Of a stretch of 64,000 nucleotides of DNA, positions 35,345 to 44,277 are shown piece by piece; position 1 is the stretch's first letter, and each line of letters begins with the position of its first letter. Source of the stretch: Candidatus Latescibacterota bacterium (lineage in GTDB: Bacteria; Latescibacterota; UBA2968; UBA8231). Where the stretch lies: positions 1 through 64,000 of the forward strand of contig JAJEFJ010000040.1 of NCBI GenBank assembly GCA_022820485.1, written 5' to 3'. The translations under genes were made by a program, and so were the position numbers. The notes beneath the pieces are model-generated. The model was not told the origin of the DNA, made no database searches, and saw only the letters and a program-made list of their open reading frames with translations.

Positions 35345-36271
35345 TTAGCGGGAAAAACTTGCCTTGATGTCCCCCCAGCTATCCGATTCGACGGCGGTAC
35401 CTACGTCTTCACCCGCTACCCAGATGCTCTCATCAAAGGGGAGCAGGACATAGTCAACCATAGCGGTGGCTTTGAAATAGATTTCCGTGTCGCCGCTATT
35501 GGTCCAGTAGCCGTTGTACGAGCCTTCGGCACCGTTATCATCGTCCTGAACGGCAAAACCAATACCCATGATTTCGCCTGCCTGCATAGTGTGGACGATC
35601 ACATCTTCGTCATCTATGCCCGTAGAGCTAGTAGGCAAATCGTCGAAGGGAGTGAACCACATCTCCATAAATAGGGTTCCGGCCCCGCCGTTGATATCGC
35701 CTTCAAAACTCCACTTGGCACCGGAATAAGGCTCGACTCCAGCCCACGGAGCTCCGCCCCAGAGCCACATGTGATTTTCTTGGTGTAGCGTGTAGCGGTA
35801 ATTCTGGGACAGGGCCCCTTCCCACCTTTCCGGGTCCAAATCCGCCGATTGTACATTCTGGAAGATGGCGTCGCCGCTGTGGTCGAAGTCCAAGGTCACC
35901 TCAACCGTATCGAAATTGTTCTCGATGGTTCCGTAAAAGAAGTCGTCGAACCGTTCCTCCATGAAATACAGGATGTTGGTCACTGGACTCCAACCAAAAA
36001 TGATGCGCTCGGCTAGATTGGAAGGGTCGGGATCCCCTTGGGTGCCGGTGACAGTCTCGATCAGATCTTCATGGGTCACCCAGAAGACCGAGGGTACGTT
36101 GTCCCATTCACTTATATCTCCGTCCATCTGGACATCTCGTATGCCATCGACGCCAATAGGAACTTGAACCGCGGCCCAGTTTCTGTCTGTGCGCAGGTGA
36201 GCCGAACTGGCCACGACGGTGAAAAGGACAAAACTCAATGCCAAGAAACTACAACTCGTTGCTCTGCTCAT
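35345..36271 (-). CDS. Secreted CBM9/DOMON-like protein
   Basis: About 308 residues. ATG 36271 is chosen from AAAGGA and the signal peptide that follows (SCSFLALSFVLFTVVASSA). A longer frame to 36424 is leader sequence. The mature part begins with DVQMDGDISEWDNVPSVFWV, the usual opening of CBM9-like domains, with TVEVTLDFDHSGDAIF, later FEGDINGG and MEMWFTPFDDLP. Such domains bind sugars, sometimes haem, and are common in extracellular enzymes; no enzyme domain accompanies it here. It has its own promoter-like site, a 118-base leader with a hairpin and a strong terminator. It is probably the most highly expressed gene of the block. Confidence 0.8.
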   Translation of the reverse strand: MSRATSCSFLALSFVLFTVVASSAHLRTDRNWAAVQVPIGVDGIRDVQMDGDISEWDNVPSVFWVTHEDLIETVTGTQGDPDPSNLAERIIFGWSPVTNILYFMEERFDDFFYGTIENNFDTVEVTLDFDHSGDAIFQNVQSADLDPERWEGALSQNYRYTLHQENHMWLWGGAPWAGVEPYSGAKWSFEGDINGGAGTLFMEMWFTPFDDLPTSSTGIDDEDVIVHTMQAGEIMGIGFAVQDDDNGAEGSYNGYWTNSGDTEIYFKATAMVDYVLLPFDESIWVAGEDVGTAVESDSWGDIKASFSR

Positions 36272-36298
36272 CACCCAAAGTCCTTTCTTGTGTGAGAA

Positions 36299-36317
36299 AA
36301 CTGCTTTTTTAGCAGTT
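36299..36317 (-). promoter_or_regulatory. Leader hairpin of the CBM9-like gene
   Basis: AACTGCT-AAAAA-AGCAGTT forms a perfect 7-bp stem, followed on the minus strand by a short T-run, within the 5' leader. A strong Shine-Dalgarno-like AAAGGAGGAGA lies about 30 bases upstream with no obvious start codon at the right distance. The pair could form an attenuator or RNA-stability element. Confidence 0.4.
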
Positions 36318-36395
36318 GGTTGCTCAAAGGGGTTTTTGTCTCCTCCTTTCAAATATTTTTCGGTAGCAAGGTAAGCGAAGCTACAAGATAACGTA

Positions 36396-36424
36396 TTAAT
36401 AAAGAAATAAGACTGGGAAATCAA
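36396..36424 (-). promoter_or_regulatory. Predicted promoter of the CBM9-like gene
   Basis: TTGATT (36424-36419), 17 bases, TATTAA (36401-36396). The 110 bases further upstream are extremely A+T-rich, as in UP elements of strong promoters. The rest of 36272-36549 is leader and this A+T-rich tract; I see no gene in it. Confidence 0.5.
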
Positions 36425-36549
36425 GCTGATTCTTGTAAAGCATTGTTTTTATGAAATTCGCAATTATAAATATATAAGTTGTTTATTTATAGATATTTAT
36501 ATATGAAAAATTTCTATAAATTGGGCCAAAATCGCAAAAAGTGTACGAA

Positions 36550-38226
36550 CTATTGATCTATGTGGACAATACCCTCGCCCTCTTGCAGCACCACGAGCCT
36601 GTTGGCGGAGAGATTTTCAAACCGTTCTTCTAGGCCACTTGGCCAGCGCACTACCAATAAGTCGATGGCCTCTCTCTGCCCCAAGCCGAAATGGGCCCTC
36701 AAGTCATTGTGCGAAAGATAGCTAGCACCACTTCGGATTTCGGCGCTTTGCGTGAGCTCCCCACTGTGAACCTCAATCCTAGCTCCTATGCCGTCTCTGT
36801 TGCTTTCAGTTCCTATAGTTTTGACCATTAACCAGTTATTCTCATTGCCTCCGTCGTTGCGCAACAAAGTGGGGCGATCGTTGATATTCAGGACAAATAT
36901 GTCTAGATCCCCATCATCGTCGTAATCCCCGAAGGAAGCTCCTCTGCTCACCTTTTTAATCTCCAAGCCCTCCCCCGATACCTGCGATACCTCGGTGAAG
37001 GTGCCATCGCCCAAATTTTCAAAGAGTTGATTGGTCTGGGCATAGCTAGTGCCTAGGTTGGCCCTGTCCAATTGGGGAAAGAGGTGGCCATTGGCCACGA
37101 AAAGATCTTTATCGCCGTCGTTGTCATAGTCGAAAAACTCAGTGCCCCAAGCCAAAAACTGGAAACTTTCCTTGCCCACGCCGGCGTCAAAGCTGAGGTC
37201 GGAAAAGAATGCGCCACGGTCGTTGTGGTAAAGCGTATTGGTCTGCTCCCAGAAGTTGGTGACTAATATGTCTTGGTACAGGTCGTTGTCGTAATCCCCA
37301 TAGGCAATGCCCATACAGCCTTGAGCCTCGCCGCTTTCGCCATAAGCAGCACCGATCATCCAGCCGATATCGACAAAGGTCCCATCGCCTTGGTTCTGAT
37401 AAAGGAAATTGGGCCCCGTGTCGTTGGCGACATAGATATCCACATCGCCGTCCCGGTCGTAATCGCCGCCGACCACGCCCATACCGTAGAGCTTATCTTG
37501 GTTCACCACCCGCGCCTCCACGGTCACATCGGCAAAAGTCCCGTCGCCTTGGTTGCGATATAGGATATCCCCACTCCCCTTCATTCCGCGCGGTCCGAAG
37601 TGAACCCTTAAACCTTTCCACATATAGGACCTATTGGGAGTGGTCTGCAGGAAGTGCTTGAAATCGACGTAGTTAGCTACGTACAGATCTAGATATCCGT
37701 CGCCATCGTAATCGAGGAAGGCGCATCCTGTGCCGAACCGCTCGTCTCCTACTCGGGCGTACTCGGTCACATCGACAAAAGTGCCGTCGCCTTGATTAGC
37801 GTACAGGACGTTCCTGCCGTAGTTGGTTATATAAATGTCCAAGTCGCCATCGTTGTCGTAATCGCCGACGGCGCATCCCATACCCCAGCCTACGTCGCCC
37901 AAATTTGCTTCGTCGGTAGCATCGACGAATGTACCACGCTCGTTTCTATAAAAGGTATTGCGCGGGTGCTCTTGGTCTGGAAAGCCAACCACCTTCGACC
38001 CGTTCAAGATGTACAAATCCACATCGCCGTCTTGGTCGTAGTCGAAAAAAGCCGATCCTCCCATCATGCTGTCGACTAAGTACGTCTGCTCGCTATCCCC
38101 GGAGACGTTCTGTGCTACCACTCCGACTTCCGCCGCTACATCTACGAACTGAACTCGACTTTCTGCTGCCTGTCCTTCGACAGCTAAGAGCTGGGAGGAA
38201 ATGAGGAGGAGAAAAAAGAAATGCAT
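36550..38226 (-). CDS. Secreted CRTAC1-like propeller protein with ASPIC/UnbV domain (second copy)
   Basis: The 558-residue protein has a signal peptide (MHFFFLLLISSQLLAVEG) and the same design as the plus-strand protein at 22728-24419. Repeated DYDNDGDLDIY-type calcium loops are joined by NVLYANQGDGTF turns. The C-terminal ASPIC/UnbV domain has GIGARIEVHSG, ASYLSHNDLRAHFGLG and LVVRWPSG. The two share order and wording over their whole length and are paralogues. It lies 15 bases after the TPR gene and is probably co-transcribed with it. It is likely an exported calcium-binding propeller; its ligand is unknown. Confidence 0.88.
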   Translation of the reverse strand: MHFFFLLLISSQLLAVEGQAAESRVQFVDVAAEVGVVAQNVSGDSEQTYLVDSMMGGSAFFDYDQDGDVDLYILNGSKVVGFPDQEHPRNTFYRNERGTFVDATDEANLGDVGWGMGCAVGDYDNDGDLDIYITNYGRNVLYANQGDGTFVDVTEYARVGDERFGTGCAFLDYDGDGYLDLYVANYVDFKHFLQTTPNRSYMWKGLRVHFGPRGMKGSGDILYRNQGDGTFADVTVEARVVNQDKLYGMGVVGGDYDRDGDVDIYVANDTGPNFLYQNQGDGTFVDIGWMIGAAYGESGEAQGCMGIAYGDYDNDLYQDILVTNFWEQTNTLYHNDRGAFFSDLSFDAGVGKESFQFLAWGTEFFDYDNDGDKDLFVANGHLFPQLDRANLGTSYAQTNQLFENLGDGTFTEVSQVSGEGLEIKKVSRGASFGDYDDDGDLDIFVLNINDRPTLLRNDGGNENNWLMVKTIGTESNRDGIGARIEVHSGELTQSAEIRSGASYLSHNDLRAHFGLGQREAIDLLVVRWPSGLEERFENLSANRLVVLQEGEGIVHIDQ

Positions 38227-38241
38227 ATAAACCCGCGGCCT

Positions 38242-39798
38242 CTATGGGGTGGGAGTCTGCTGTCGTTTGGCGTCCAAGCTCTGGATAATCTCCTGTTGCT
38301 CTTCCGCTTCCCGATAGCGCCCTGCTTTGATATAGGCATCTTGGAGCAACCGGCGATACTCGAGATTATGCGGATCGAGACCGATGGCCAGCTTGTACTC
38401 ATTGATCGCCTTTATATACCTACCCTGTTGGGTATAGTGAGCGGCTAATTCGCCGTGGTATTTTGGATTGTCGGGCACCAAAACGACCCGTTGTTCCATA
38501 TCTGCTATATTGCCTTCGCGCAGTTTTTTGAAAATCTCCATCTCCTTTGCGCCCTCCTCCCTTTTGCCCTGTTTCAGATAGGCGTTGGCCAGACCGAAAT
38601 GTGCTTCGGCATTGTAGGGGTCGAGTTTGATGGCTTTTTTGAATTTGCCAATCGCCTCTTCCCCGCTGCCGATCTTGGCATATACGGCCCCCAAAGCGTA
38701 GTGGAAAACCGATCGGTCGGGCTCGAGCCGGATGGCATACTGGTATTGCTCAATAGCTTCTTGGTATTTTTTGTCTCTCGAATAGATCATACCGAGCCGA
38801 TAACGGGTGTAAGCCATATCGGGATTAACTGCGAGTGCCTTGACGAACTGCTCCGCGGCTTTGTCGTACTGGCGCTGGCGTTCATAGGCCATACCCAGAT
38901 TGTGCTGGAACCAGCCGTTTTCAGGGGCCAACTCCACAGCCTTGCGATGCTCCTCAACAGCGGCTGCTAGCTTGTCTTGATCCGCCATGACAGCCCCCAG
39001 CAAGGCTAGGGACTGGTCGGTATAGACCAAGCCTAGTTTATCGTGAACCTCGGCCCAATTCGGCTCGAGTTGCAATGTTTTGTGGAATGCTTCTGCGGCC
39101 TCTGCCAGCTTGCCTATTGCCATATAGGCGTTGCCCAAGACGAAGTGGATAGACGGTTCGTTGGCGACCAGCTTGGCCGCTTGCCGCAATTCCTCTATGG
39201 CTTGAGAATAGGCCCCTTCTTCTAGATATATCGTCCCGAGCCGGTAGCGAGAGGGACCGTATTGGGGGTTGAGGTCGATAGCTGCTTTGAAATGCTCTGC
39301 TGCTTTAGCCCGCTCTTGGGTCTGCATGTAGATGATACCCAAGCCGTGGTGAGCGGGAAAATACTTGGGGTTGGCCTCAATGGCTTTTTGATAAGAATCG
39401 AAAGCCTCGTCGTACTCTTGGCGAATAAAAAAAATTTTACCCAACTTGTAGTGTGCTGGTGCGTAGTCTGGATCAATCTGGAGGACCTTGGCAAATTCCT
39501 CTTCCGCCTCGCCCAACCGGTTTTGTAAGGCGTAGATGAAACCGAGGCCGTCGTGCGGATAGATATTATTGGCGTCTAATCCTATCGCTTGCCTGTACTC
39601 TCTCTCTGCACTTTCATAGTCGCCCCTTTGGGCATGACGCATGCCGAGCCTGTAATGCTCTTGGCTCTTTGAGGAAGCATTCGCCTCGGCATCCTGTCCA
39701 TGCACGGCTCCAACGTGATACAGGATACATATAAATGAAATTGAATGGCCGATTCGGCAAAGAGTATGCAATGCCTTCCGTAGTTTTGAAAAATACAT
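38242..39798 (-). CDS. Secreted or periplasmic tetratricopeptide-repeat protein (about 12 TPRs)
   Basis: About 518 residues. The ATG at 39798 follows AGAGGA by ten bases; a TTG at 39819 is less likely. The N-terminus has a hydrophobic segment (ISFICILYHVGAVHG) fitting a signal peptide. The rest is nearly all 34-residue TPR units, for example AHYKLGKIFFIRQEYDEAF and ARYRLG/YRLGMIY-type repeats. They form a superhelical scaffold of about 12 repeats with one interruption near 255-275. TPR scaffolds bind other proteins. It is sandwiched between two propeller genes, one of which also carries N-terminal TPR-like helices, pointing to a shared complex in the envelope. Confidence 0.88.
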   Translation of the reverse strand: MYFSKLRKALHTLCRIGHSISFICILYHVGAVHGQDAEANASSKSQEHYRLGMRHAQRGDYESAEREYRQAIGLDANNIYPHDGLGFIYALQNRLGEAEEEFAKVLQIDPDYAPAHYKLGKIFFIRQEYDEAFDSYQKAIEANPKYFPAHHGLGIIYMQTQERAKAAEHFKAAIDLNPQYGPSRYRLGTIYLEEGAYSQAIEELRQAAKLVANEPSIHFVLGNAYMAIGKLAEAAEAFHKTLQLEPNWAEVHDKLGLVYTDQSLALLGAVMADQDKLAAAVEEHRKAVELAPENGWFQHNLGMAYERQRQYDKAAEQFVKALAVNPDMAYTRYRLGMIYSRDKKYQEAIEQYQYAIRLEPDRSVFHYALGAVYAKIGSGEEAIGKFKKAIKLDPYNAEAHFGLANAYLKQGKREEGAKEMEIFKKLREGNIADMEQRVVLVPDNPKYHGELAAHYTQQGRYIKAINEYKLAIGLDPHNLEYRRLLQDAYIKAGRYREAEEQQEIIQSLDAKRQQTPTP

Positions 39799-39855
39799 AG
39801 AGAAATTATCCTCTCCCAAAGGGCGCCGTGAGTCTTGCCGGACGGACAGGGGAGA

Positions 39856-42087
39856 CTAGTGGTTGTGTGCCCTCCCGTCCGATTCATTGCTTGGGTCAAT
39901 GGCGAAAGATTTAAACTGTCGGCGAGTCGGATGCGAATCACCTTCGCGGATATATAGACTTTGGTCCATCTCGACGTCGTTGAAAATCTGCACTTCTCCG
40001 CTGGTGGGCCAGACGATTTCGATCGCCTCGATAGACTCAGCCTGTCCTAGGCCTATTTCGCATTGCAGGCTGGAGGCACCAAAGCTGCCCCCGCTGGTCA
40101 CCGTGGAATAAATGTCGCGGCTGCCATGTGCGGTGTTCACGCTCACCTTTACGCGCACTCCAATGGCGGCCCGATTGGTACGCCGACCTTCGAGCCGGAG
40201 CTTGATCCAATGATTGCCGTGGCCTGGATTGGCAAAGAGGACGTTCTGATAGACATCGCCGGTAAAAGCCCCGCCGATGACCGAAAAAACATCTTGGTCG
40301 CCATCGTGGTCAATATCGCCAAAAGCCACCCCGTGGCCCTTTTGCAAATGCCCAAAGCCACCCGAGGTGGTGACATCTTGGAAGAAATTGCCGTCGGCAT
40401 TGCGGAACATGCGGTTGGGGACTAGCGTAGCCATATACGGGTCGCCGGTGCCGATATAACAATCTTGGTACCCGTCGTTGTCTAGGTCGCCGAAATTGCT
40501 ACCCATAGCTATAAGGGGTTCATCGAGCCCTACCTTGCGCGTGACATTAGTGAAAGTACCGTCTCCGTTGTTGCGGTATAGATGGGGTTCTTCGGCGCGG
40601 TGCGGCAAGCCCAAATAAGCGGCCGCTACGTCCGCTACCTCACCCTTGAAACCGGCGACGAATAGATCCTGCCACCCGTCGTTGTCGTAGTCCCAGAACC
40701 AAGTCGGAAAACTATAGGATGGCCCGACTACGCCCGCCGTGTGCGTCACATCGGAGAAACGCCCACGCCCCTGATTGCGAAAGAGCAGATTAGATTCTTC
40801 GGGGTTCAAACGCGAGACGTACAGGTCCAATTGTCCATCGTTGTCGTAGTCGCCCCAGACTACTCCTTTGACCCAGCCGACCACATCGAGTCCCGCGGTC
40901 TCGGCCACATCGACGAATTGTACCGCCGATACTCCGCGCCCAGAGTCTTTGCCTTGGTTGCGGAACAACTCGCACGGATGAATGGCGTTACCCTGAGATT
41001 CGTTGCCGACAAATAGGTCAACCCAACCGTCGTTGTCGAAATCGCCCCAAGTCGCTGTCTGGGTTGGGTGGAAAGTGAGCAAGCCGGCTGCCTCGGTCGC
41101 ATCGAAAAATCGCCCATTTCCCCGATTGGCCAACAGCGAGTTGGGATGGCGTCCCTCGTCGAGCCAAGCGCCGCGCAGCACCAGTACATCTGCATAGCCG
41201 TTATTATCGTAGTCGGCTTGGCAGATATTTAAGCCACCCACAATACCCGCCAAACCTGCCGCTTGTGTGCGATCGGCAAAGGTGCCGTCTCCTTGGTTGC
41301 GGAAGTAGCGGAGTGGGTCGCGCAGTCCCCAAGACGAAGCCACGATATCGAGGTAGCTGTCGCCGTCAAAGTCTTCCATAATGGCTCCGCCTGAGAGCCC
41401 CACCACATCTAACCCCAGTTGGGGAGCGACATCGCGAAAAACCCCAATGTCGTAATCAGAGGTGAAAATTTCGGGTGGAATCAGCAAGTTCGGCGGCACC
41501 TCTTCCGGGTATTGACCTAGCGTCATATAGGCGATATTGAGCAGCCAACGAGCCGACAAATTGCTTGGATCTCTGCTCAGAACCCCCAAGAACTCCTCGA
41601 CAGCGGCGCTTGATCCGCGCTTTATTTCGTGCACTCCAGTGCCGCGAATCGGCATTAGGCAAGAGTCGATATTGTGTTGCACAATACAGTTTTCTTGTTC
41701 GCCCAAACGAAGATAGGCCAAGCCCACTAGCAGTTGGAGAGAATGCCGAAGCCGAGGATGGTGGACCACAGTCTGCAGTTGCCGGTACTCCTGTACTGCT
41801 CGATCGGATTGGCCCGCTTGCAGCAGTTCGTTGGCAAGAGAAAGGCGGGCTTGCAGGATTTGTTCTCGCGTCCGATGATTGGTGGCCGCACTGGATTGGC
41901 GTAGGTGGTCCAACCGAGCGCGGAAATATGCAACTCGGTCCAGATTCACATACGGATGCGTAGCGGGATCGACATTGACGGCTATGTCTTCTAGGAGTTC
42001 AGCCATGCGCTGAGTGCTGGCCGCCTGCTCTTGATCAGCACAGGCTACTAAGACAAGAAACCATCCTGCAATAATTGGGAACCGCAT
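39856..42087 (-). CDS. Lipoprotein with TPR-like helices, FG-GAP propeller and ASPIC/UnbV domain
   Basis: About 743 residues, taking ATG 42087, which gives a clear lipoprotein signal (FPIIAGWFLVLVAC, lipobox LVAC). The frame is open to 42330 but the extra residues look non-coding. Residues 40-200 are helical and TPR-like (QARLSLANELLQAGQSDRAVQEYRQL; LLVGLAYLRLGEQENC). A long FG-GAP/VCBS propeller follows (DFDGDSYLDIV, DYDNNGYADVLV, DFDNDGWVDLF, DYDNDGQLDLY, DLDNDGYQDCY, DIDHDGDQDVF). The ASPIC/UnbV domain (VRVKVSVNTAHG, CEIGLGQAESIEAIEIVWP) ends it. It is the first gene of the block and combines parts that the next two genes encode separately. Confidence 0.87.
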   Translation of the reverse strand: MRFPIIAGWFLVLVACADQEQAASTQRMAELLEDIAVNVDPATHPYVNLDRVAYFRARLDHLRQSSAATNHRTREQILQARLSLANELLQAGQSDRAVQEYRQLQTVVHHPRLRHSLQLLVGLAYLRLGEQENCIVQHNIDSCLMPIRGTGVHEIKRGSSAAVEEFLGVLSRDPSNLSARWLLNIAYMTLGQYPEEVPPNLLIPPEIFTSDYDIGVFRDVAPQLGLDVVGLSGGAIMEDFDGDSYLDIVASSWGLRDPLRYFRNQGDGTFADRTQAAGLAGIVGGLNICQADYDNNGYADVLVLRGAWLDEGRHPNSLLANRGNGRFFDATEAAGLLTFHPTQTATWGDFDNDGWVDLFVGNESQGNAIHPCELFRNQGKDSGRGVSAVQFVDVAETAGLDVVGWVKGVVWGDYDNDGQLDLYVSRLNPEESNLLFRNQGRGRFSDVTHTAGVVGPSYSFPTWFWDYDNDGWQDLFVAGFKGEVADVAAAYLGLPHRAEEPHLYRNNGDGTFTNVTRKVGLDEPLIAMGSNFGDLDNDGYQDCYIGTGDPYMATLVPNRMFRNADGNFFQDVTTSGGFGHLQKGHGVAFGDIDHDGDQDVFSVIGGAFTGDVYQNVLFANPGHGNHWIKLRLEGRRTNRAAIGVRVKVSVNTAHGSRDIYSTVTSGGSFGASSLQCEIGLGQAESIEAIEIVWPTSGEVQIFNDVEMDQSLYIREGDSHPTRRQFKSFAIDPSNESDGRAHNH

Positions 42088-42244
42088 AGAGCGATCTGCC
42101 TTGTTATTGTCCTCTGCCAGCCTACCCTTGCAACCGTCGGTGAACCAGAGCCGCCCGACGATAAAGGATACCGTACAAATAGCAAAGCCTAACGAATGGA
42201 ACGGCCGCCACAAAAAGTGGTGCCGCAACCGAGCGCCTTGCAGT

Positions 42245-43225
42245 CTATTTGAAGAACCCGTCTGGATATGGATCAGGATTGAGCAGAGGAGCCGTCCAGT
42301 CGCCGATTTCGTCCAGCCCCACTGGGGCACCGCCGCACTCCACGTGCGATTTGAAGCCGGCGAGAAACATCTGCACCTTCTCGTAGATGGCCTCGTAGGG
42401 CTCGGGCATTTTTCGAGTTTCGAACATCTCCTGCATCTCTAGCAGCAGGGGAACCCAAAAGTGGATGCCGCTGTGTACGAACTGCTCGAAGGTGCGCTCC
42501 CCGAACACCCGAATCCAGCCCCACGTCCCCGATATTTCCTGCAGCGATCCGTAAAAGGTCTTCCCGCCTTCTCCTCTGGGTTCGTATTCAAAGGTGAGGT
42601 GACCATTGGGGACATGCCAGTCGGGCGTCTGGTAGGCCACGCTCTTAACGCCGCCGCCGATACATGCGTAGATCATGTACAGGCCGTGAATGCCGTGGGT
42701 AGCGTAATCGGACATGGAGTTGGCCGCGGCAAAGCCCCTGATCGGTTCAATGGCCGCCACTTCGCGTTTGATGTGCTCAATTTCCGGTGCCGAGCCGAAG
42801 GATGAACCCGACATGATGGGAGTGTCGTGCTTTTTAGACAAATCAATTATTTCCTGCGCGTCCTGGAGGTTGAGGGCAAAGGGGCGGTTGATGAAGATGG
42901 GGACGCCGGCCTCCAAATAGGGTCTGGCCAATTCTTTGAAATGCAGGGTCGAATCAAAATCGGAGAGGATGACGCCGTCCACCTTGCCGACCATATCCCA
43001 ATAGTTTTCCACTGCTTCGACCCCTTTGTAGGTATCGCAGAAGTCCTTGACGCCCTCTTTGTCCATATCCCAGACGTGGGTCATGACCATGCCGGTCATA
43101 CGCGTCGTGCAGCCTTGAAATTGGCGCGGGCAGGTGGGGTCAATGATCGGACCCCATATACCTGAGATGTGCACGTAGCGGGCGCAGGTTAGAACGCCCA
43201 CTCTGACGAGAGATACATTCGACAT
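42245..43225 (-). CDS. Gfo/Idh/MocA-family NAD(P)-dependent oxidoreductase
   Basis: A 326-residue protein; ATG 43225 follows AAAGGAGAAAG. The N-terminal Rossmann domain is somewhat atypical (VRVGVLTCARYVH in place of the usual GxGxxG). It continues with MVGKVDGVILSDFDSTLHFKELARPYLEAGVPIFINRPF, the family's cofactor-side signature with NRPF where EKP is common. The C-terminal sheet domain holds SDYATHGIHGLYMIYACIGGG, with a likely catalytic His. These enzymes oxidise or reduce sugars, inositols and related diols. It is divergent from the amidohydrolase operon, 200 bases away, suggesting a shared catabolic purpose. Confidence 0.85.
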   Translation of the reverse strand: MSNVSLVRVGVLTCARYVHISGIWGPIIDPTCPRQFQGCTTRMTGMVMTHVWDMDKEGVKDFCDTYKGVEAVENYWDMVGKVDGVILSDFDSTLHFKELARPYLEAGVPIFINRPFALNLQDAQEIIDLSKKHDTPIMSGSSFGSAPEIEHIKREVAAIEPIRGFAAANSMSDYATHGIHGLYMIYACIGGGVKSVAYQTPDWHVPNGHLTFEYEPRGEGGKTFYGSLQEISGTWGWIRVFGERTFEQFVHSGIHFWVPLLLEMQEMFETRKMPEPYEAIYEKVQMFLAGFKSHVECGGAPVGLDEIGDWTAPLLNPDPYPDGFFK

Positions 43226-43425
43226 GGTCTTTCTCCTTTTTCTGTTGAGCGGGGGATATGTTGCGGCAAAGTGATTCTAAGAATACGGACGCGGTATTGA
43301 GCCAACAAGATGAAATGTCGGGATAGATAGCCCGTCAGCACTGGGGCTGCGACCGCTGCCGTTGCATCGGTGCGCGATTGCGTACATAGTTCCTGTAGGT
43401 AAATCAAACGAGTAAGGAGGTGTCA

Positions 43426-44250
43426 ATGTCCGTTATCGACGCTCATGTTCACGTGCTGCCCAAGTTCCCTCCTATGGCTCCTTGGGAAGATCTAGGGCGG
43501 GTAGATCGGCTCCTCCACCACATGGACGAATGCGATGTCGACAAAGCCGTCGTGCTGCCGGTGGTGGCGGAGTACTCGCCGGGCAACAATCAGGAGTGCG
43601 CCCAGTGGGGGCGAGAGCACCCCGATCGGCTGGCTGTATTGGCGGATGTGCCCATGTACCAGCAAGATGCCGCTGAGCGGGTCTTGCGTGCGGGCGAGGA
43701 ATTCGGTGCCGTGGGTACCAGTTACTACCCACCTAGGCTTGATGAGAAAATGCAGTGGATGTTGGAAGAGGCTTGCGACGCGCTCTGGCAGGCATACAAA
43801 GACACCGGCTTAGTCTGCAATCTGCAAATCGGGCCGTCTAATTACGGGACCTTGCTGGAGTTGGCCCGGAGGTATCCAGAGATCCGCTTTGTCGCCAATC
43901 ATCTAGCTCTGCCCTCGTTAGCCGGCGGCCCCGATGCCCAAGACGATACATACGGGGGACTGCTGCAGGCCGCGGCCTATCCCAATCTGTCGATCAAAGC
44001 GTCGGGGTTCTACGCGGCGGCGGCGACTCCTTGGGATTGCCGCTGTCCCCAAGCGCTGGGATTTTTTAGCCGCCTGCTCAAGGGTTTGGGCGCCGACCGC
44101 CTGCTGTGGGGCTCGGACTGGCCGCCGGTCAGCCGCCATATCACGTACCGGCAGAGTTTGGAAATAATCCGTACTTTTGCCACGGACCTGGACGAGAGGG
44201 ATCGGGCCAAAGTGCTGGGGGAGAACGCCGCCCGGATTTACGGGATTTGA
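43426..44250 (+). CDS. Amidohydrolase family protein (amidohydrolase_2/ACMSD-like)
   Basis: About 274 residues, with ATG 43426 five bases after AAGGAGG; an upstream GTG at 43420 overlaps that site. The TIM-barrel hydrolase is shown by the metal motif DAHVHV near 5-10, the ligand His in VANHLALPSL and the terminal Asp in LLWGSDWPPVSRH. ENAARIYGI at the end is typical of the family. Members cleave lactones, decarboxylate aromatic semialdehydes or hydrolyse amides; the particular reaction cannot be told. It begins a plus-strand operon with a PhyH dioxygenase 27 bases downstream. Confidence 0.9.
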   Translation: MSVIDAHVHVLPKFPPMAPWEDLGRVDRLLHHMDECDVDKAVVLPVVAEYSPGNNQECAQWGREHPDRLAVLADVPMYQQDAAERVLRAGEEFGAVGTSYYPPRLDEKMQWMLEEACDALWQAYKDTGLVCNLQIGPSNYGTLLELARRYPEIRFVANHLALPSLAGGPDAQDDTYGGLLQAAAYPNLSIKASGFYAAAATPWDCRCPQALGFFSRLLKGLGADRLLWGSDWPPVSRHITYRQSLEIIRTFATDLDERDRAKVLGENAARIYGI

Positions 44251-44277
44251 GAGACGCCTAATTGAAAGGGACTTATC

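Noticed and set aside
24431..42087. A conventional type IX secretion locus
   Set aside because: The FTPNGD C-terminal domains recall type B sorting domains, but no SprA-sized, PorV, GldK-N or PorU-like gene is present in the window.
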